Shown here piece after piece: positions 59,921 to 64,000 of a stretch of 64,000 nt of DNA (the first letter of the stretch is position 1; each line of letters opens with the position of its first letter). The position numbers and the translations under genes were made by a program. The notes below the pieces were generated by a model that worked only from the letters and a program-made list of their open reading frames with translations, had not been told where the DNA came from and did not search any database. The DNA is from Carpediemonas membranifera (Eukaryota; Fornicata). The stretch covers positions 558,001 through 622,000 of the forward strand of contig JAHDYR010000015.1 of assembly GCA_019828565.1 (NCBI GenBank). Direction: 5' to 3'.

Positions 59921-62900
59921 ATGGTGAGGCGAACGACTCGCCCGTGTAACGGGCTTATTCAAGTATACAAATCATTTCCGAGTTTCCTAGTCAGTTTTCC
60001 TACCCCTCTTTACCCAGATTCCAGCAGACATCTTGGCATCGATCAAGGAGACGGGCCAGGACAAGAACAAAGAGAATACACCCAAGAAACAGAAAGTTCT
60101 GAAGGTTGCTGAAACCATTTCCGAGGTTATGGCCGGCACAAAGGACCCTGAGGTGCTGTTAGAGGCGCTGGGTACCCCACAGACAAACCCCTCCGACATG
60201 GGCGTCGAGCTCGCAGTCACGCTCGGACTGAAGTACCTGGAGCGCATCTGGGGCTTTAGAGCGAATGCCCTGCAGCTTGCTATGGACCCGACCCCGGTGC
60301 TCCTGCTGTTCGAGGCGCTCTCGTCTGTCCAATCCCCCGCTCTGCTCCGCCACTTCATTCGGTGCACATTCACAGCCATCCTGGCATGCCCCCACATGAT
60401 CCTGATCGGCCGTGGGCTTGTGGCGGATGAGTTCAAGACTGTGGCGGACAGTCTGAAGACCATAGGAGTGGACATGCCGCCTGAGGACCCGAAGTTCCTG
60501 CAGCGCCTGACGTTCGGCATCAGCAACCTGCTGGCCCGCCTGACCAGCGACGAGAACGCGGCCGAGCAGGAGCTCCTCCTCACTGAGGAGTCCCTCAACC
60601 TCCTCGCCTGCGTAGTGACGTTCAACCTGGACGGCTTCGAGCACGGCGACTCTGAGTCCGGGCAACACTGGCTCAAGCGGACCAAGAAGCGGCTGAGCCC
60701 CGAGACTCTCACAGTGGTCGGGTCCCTCGTCGGCGGCCTGTGGCGCGCGGCTGTGGTCGACGCCTTCGCCATCAGAGACCTGGGTCCTGCCAAGCTGCTG
60801 CAGACGGTCACACCCGCGTCCAGCACGGCGATGTTTGAGTCGCCCCGACAGGTCCACATCACCCCGGCCTCCCGGTGCGAGAGTGCGGCTGAGCTGACCC
60901 TGACCATCGAGCCGGTCGGCAGCTCATACACGGCCCAGGACCACACGATGACCGACGCCCAGTCTGTGAAGGACACGCTGCGGTATTCATCACCCAGGGC
61001 CCGCGTGGGGCTCGCTGCACTGGGTCTCGTGGCAAGCCTCTACCCGGAGGAGACGCCGATACCACTGGACACGGATCTGGCGTTCCCGGACTCCCTCCTG
61101 GCGCTGTGCAAGTTCCTGCAGGACGACTGCATGAAGGTCGAGGCGGACTGGTATGCCGCCCTCGAGAGAACGAGGAACGACGGGACCCTGATCGTGGTGC
61201 CGCCCATCACGGCGACGGTGGAGTATATCGCGGCCATCCTGACACTCCGGCTGGCCACAGCGAGGGCAGACTCGAACCATGCCATCCTGAGCGTGCTCAT
61301 GGGGATGACCATGAACGGGAGAAACCTGAACTTCGCGTACTCGGATGCATTCGCCGCCGCCTGTTGCATCTCCAGCATCATCGCGATGCTGCTTAACGGT
61401 CGTCACGTTGACGACCTCCTCCAGGCGCTACAGGCGCTGAGTCACGACCCAGACGCAGTCGAGTCAATCATCATCGCGATTATCTCCCACGCCGACCCTG
61501 CCGACCTGGACACCTTCGTCGGCCTGCTCATCCGGCTGATTCGTGCTCCCCGGGACCACACGCGCCAGTCCCCCGCACTTTCCTTCCTCGCCGTCGCGGT
61601 GCTCTCCCGCATCCTCAACAGGAATCACGTGCCTCCGCCCCTCGTACTCGCCCCCGACGCCGTCTCCATGGACGCTGACGCCATAGGCGGCGTCGTCCGA
61701 TGCATGTGCAGGTCCGGGCTGCCCGAGGCCTGCATGTCCGTCGTCACGAGCGTCATCGACGACACCGACAAGGGCGGCCTGATGCTGTCCGACGCCGAGC
61801 TCTCCCGGACCCACCTGGGCGACCTGACCCGCCTCCTCATCGACCTCGACCCGGACGTCGCCGCAGTGTTCTCGGACTCGCAGCTGTCCGTCATGTTTGA
61901 CCGCATGACCACCCCCAGGTCAGTGGTCCCGTTGCTCCAGATCTGCCTCGTGCTCGACAGCGAGGACACCGTGCACACCCTTGTCGGCAAGGTCCCCATC
62001 GCCACGCCCTTCTCAGACCCGCCCATCGGACACGCCCTGCTCTACACCAGCACGAGGATGATGCTGGGGCGACTGGGCGATGACGCGGACGTGCTGGAGA
62101 CAGTCACGGCCTTCTTCACTGCCCGTATCGCACCCCTGCTGGCCAACCACACAGCGAGGGAGCTTCGGATGACGGCCCTCAGCCACTGGGACACGATCGT
62201 GCAGACCCTGGCCGCCAAGATGCCCGACCTATGCCGCCAGTTCCTGCTCGCCATCCACGGACAGGGGCACGTCGCCACGCTGTGTGACATTGTGGCGTCC
62301 AGCCCCGCCTCTGACGTCGGCGAGGACGCCCTTGACCTGCTCGTGTTGTGCCTGACCGAGCTCCGTACGCCCGACCTGCTCGAGACGGTCTCCGGCCTGC
62401 TCACCCGCCCCGACACGGTCTACACTGCGGGCTTCCTCGACCGCCTCGTGGACCTCGGCTTCTCCCAACCGATCCATGCCCTCGACGCCGCCTTCAGCAA
62501 CATCCGTGTGGCACTCGAGCGGATAGCCATTCCCGAGATGCGAAAAAAGGCCTACATTGCCGGGCAGGAGGGATCTGTGTACGAGCGGCAGTCCTACTAC
62601 TCCCGACACACCATAGGCACCAGCGCCGCCTCCTTCACGGCCGACTCAGACTCGCCCGCGACTGTGAGTGGAGCCGACCCTGTCGTGTCGATACGGGAGT
62701 CTGGAGCGCTGGATCGGGCCCGGTTCGAGACCCTGACCCAGCCCTACCCCTACGGCCAGAACACCCTGCAGGACGCCGTGCCCGTCATCCTGCTGCTCAG
62801 GATCCTTCCCCACGTGAGTGAGGGCGATGAGGTGACGTTATCCCCCCTGATCGCCCTGCACATGCACGTGTCCGTCTGCCCCGCCACTGCGAGGGCGCTG

Positions 62901-64000
62901 GCAAACGCGTCGTTCGCCGACGAGGCGTCCAACGCCGGTGTCATGAGTCTTGTGGCACGGAACTTCGTCGAAACAGAGTCCCGGGCACTCAAGGACATCT
63001 ACGCCGCGCTCCTCGCCACGCTAGTCCTCGCCGTCGACTCGGATGCGGCCGTGGCGCCCCTGGTCAAGATGCTTGAGGCCCACGACTCCGAGGACGCACA
63101 GGAACTCATGCGAATCGTCGGGCCCTGCATCATCAGCCGCGGCCCCGCCCGCTTCTGGCGCTGTCTCAGCCCCTCGGACGGCCTCACTGTCCCCAACGCC
63201 ACCGGGCTCGACATCGACGCGTTCAAGAGCGGTATCTCCTACTCGTGCTGGGTGAACCTGTGGTCCCTCGGCGTCGGCCCCGTACCTACCGCCAGCCCGG
63301 ACGACCCGCCCATGACGGGGGTCCCGCTAGTGTCTATCTCGGCGACCAACGGCACGAAGGTCGCCCTGTACCTGACGCCCGCAGCCATCCCCGGGACCGA
63401 CGACCGGAATGTTACCATGCCCGCCGACCCGAGTGAGATCTACTCCCCGACTTGCGGCCAGTGGCGGGTGGTCTATCGGCTGACATGTCCAAGGGGAACC
63501 GTGTCACAAGTCTCCTTCGACCGTTCAGAGGTGACAGTCGCCGCCATCTCCCGCGTGCTTGGTGTCCAGCGGGACGAACCAGACCCAGACGCCCTGGTCG
63601 GCTGGATGCACATCTGCCTCGTCCACGCGGTGTCGGGCTCGGCGTCCCTCTACATCAACGGCATCGACGTCCCCACTGAGAGGCCCCGCGTCGTCAGGAA
63701 CGGCGCATCATTCGCCGGGGCCATCCCTATCCCGGAGCTCGGCGGGCACCGGGTCGAGGGCAGGCGGGACAAGCACAAGGCCGTCGCGTTCAACGTTCAC
63801 TGCGGCATGACGCGCGAGAAGAACCGCATCGGGCTCGCCCAGGAGATCCCTGCGACCTTCGGCCTCGGCCCCATGTGCGTCTTCAACAAGGCGCTGAACG
63901 CCCGGGAGGTCGAGTCGCTGTTCACGTCGCCCCACCATGTACCTGACCCCTGTAAGGGCACCATCGTCGTCCTCATCGACCCCACCTTCTCCAGCGAGCG
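59921..64000 (+). CDS. Giant BEACH-family-like protein, N-terminal part (runs off the window)
   Basis: Open frame from 59991 to the window end, over 1,330 residues, with no stop. It has no ATG near its start, so I propose exon 1 at 59921-59962 (MVRRTTRPCNGLIQ) joined by a short intron. The N-terminal ~1,050 residues are helical repeats (LETVSGLLTRPDTVYTAGFL and similar). A concanavalin-A/LamG-like domain follows near 63180-63950: SYSCWVNLWSLG, WMHICLVHAVSGSASLYING, FNKALNAREVESLFTS. That order is seen in neurobeachin/LRBA/LYST-type proteins, which end in PH-BEACH-WD40 and act in membrane traffic. The BEACH domain itself would lie beyond the window, so the family is inferred. Confidence 0.7.
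59963..60017 (+). other. Candidate intron at the 5' end of the BEACH-like gene
   Basis: Begins GTATAC. Two in-frame acceptors are possible: TTTCCTAG ending at 59990 (28 nt) and TTTACCCAG ending at 60017 (55 nt, with a pyrimidine-rich tract before it). Both join the phase-0 exon 1 to the long frame. Weaker than the TRAPPC8-like intron because exon 1 has no recognisable content. Confidence 0.35.

Noticed and set aside
59987-60976. Long - strand frame opposite the BEACH-like gene
   Set aside because: The + strand frame has helical-repeat protein character and continues to the window end. The - strand frame has none.
1-64000. CRISPR arrays, rRNA and tRNA genes
   Set aside because: I looked for regularly spaced repeats, conserved rRNA words and tRNA T-loop words on both strands and saw none. 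A covariance-model scan would be needed to exclude a tRNA.

Overview
This is a GC-rich stretch of nuclear DNA from a unicellular eukaryote. The right half (about 39.5-64 kb) is a compact, almost intron-free run of housekeeping genes: D-3-phosphoglycerate dehydrogenase, NAD kinase, a P4 lipid-flippase ATPase, a TRAPPC8-like tether, alpha-tubulin and the start of a giant BEACH-family-like protein. Intergenic gaps are roughly 200-500 bp. A shared motif (GCANTTTAWG) lies only 12-35 nt before several start codons, and two candidate spliceosomal introns are very short. These traits suggest an intron-poor flagellate protist, possibly a free-living metamonad. That placement is inference; nothing in the window fixes the species.

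The left half (1-37.4 kb) is a pile of nested retrotransposons. Three DIRS-type elements (reverse transcriptase/RNase H plus tyrosine recombinase) lie head to tail in the + orientation. DIRS-2 is split by Ty3/gypsy element A, and A's left LTR is in turn split by a LINE fragment. DIRS-3 is split by gypsy B. From 19.1 to 37.4 kb there are gypsy pieces C, F, G and H. F (- strand) is split inside its protease by D (- strand), and D's 3' region is split by E (+ strand). For A, B, D and E I can see both LTRs and 4-5 bp target-site duplications, and removing the insert restores the host reading frame.

The LTRs are tiny (57-102 bp). The gag start codon lies 0, 12 or 15 nt from the LTR end, so there is no usual tRNA primer-binding site. 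Element D also carries an unrelated 373-residue open frame in antisense at its 3' end.

The most notable single locus is at 50.99-52.92 kb. It encodes a Fanzor protein, the eukaryotic relative of TnpB/OMEGA RNA-guided nucleases, with all three RuvC acidic motifs and a four-cysteine zinc ribbon. Two strong hairpins follow directly after its stop codon and could be the start of its guide RNA or the element end. It sits between a LINE endonuclease-domain fragment and an unknown type I membrane protein gene. Its N-terminal part is in another frame, so the copy needs a frameshift or is damaged.

Region by region: 1-3.7 kb DIRS-1; 3.7-11.6 kb DIRS-2 with A and a LINE inside; 11.6-19.1 kb DIRS-3 with B inside; 19.1-22.66 kb gypsy C; 22.66-35.53 kb gypsy F with D and E inside; 35.53-37.4 kb gypsy G and H 3' fragments; 37.4-39.5 kb mostly uncharacterised; 39.5-64 kb host genes plus the Fanzor locus.
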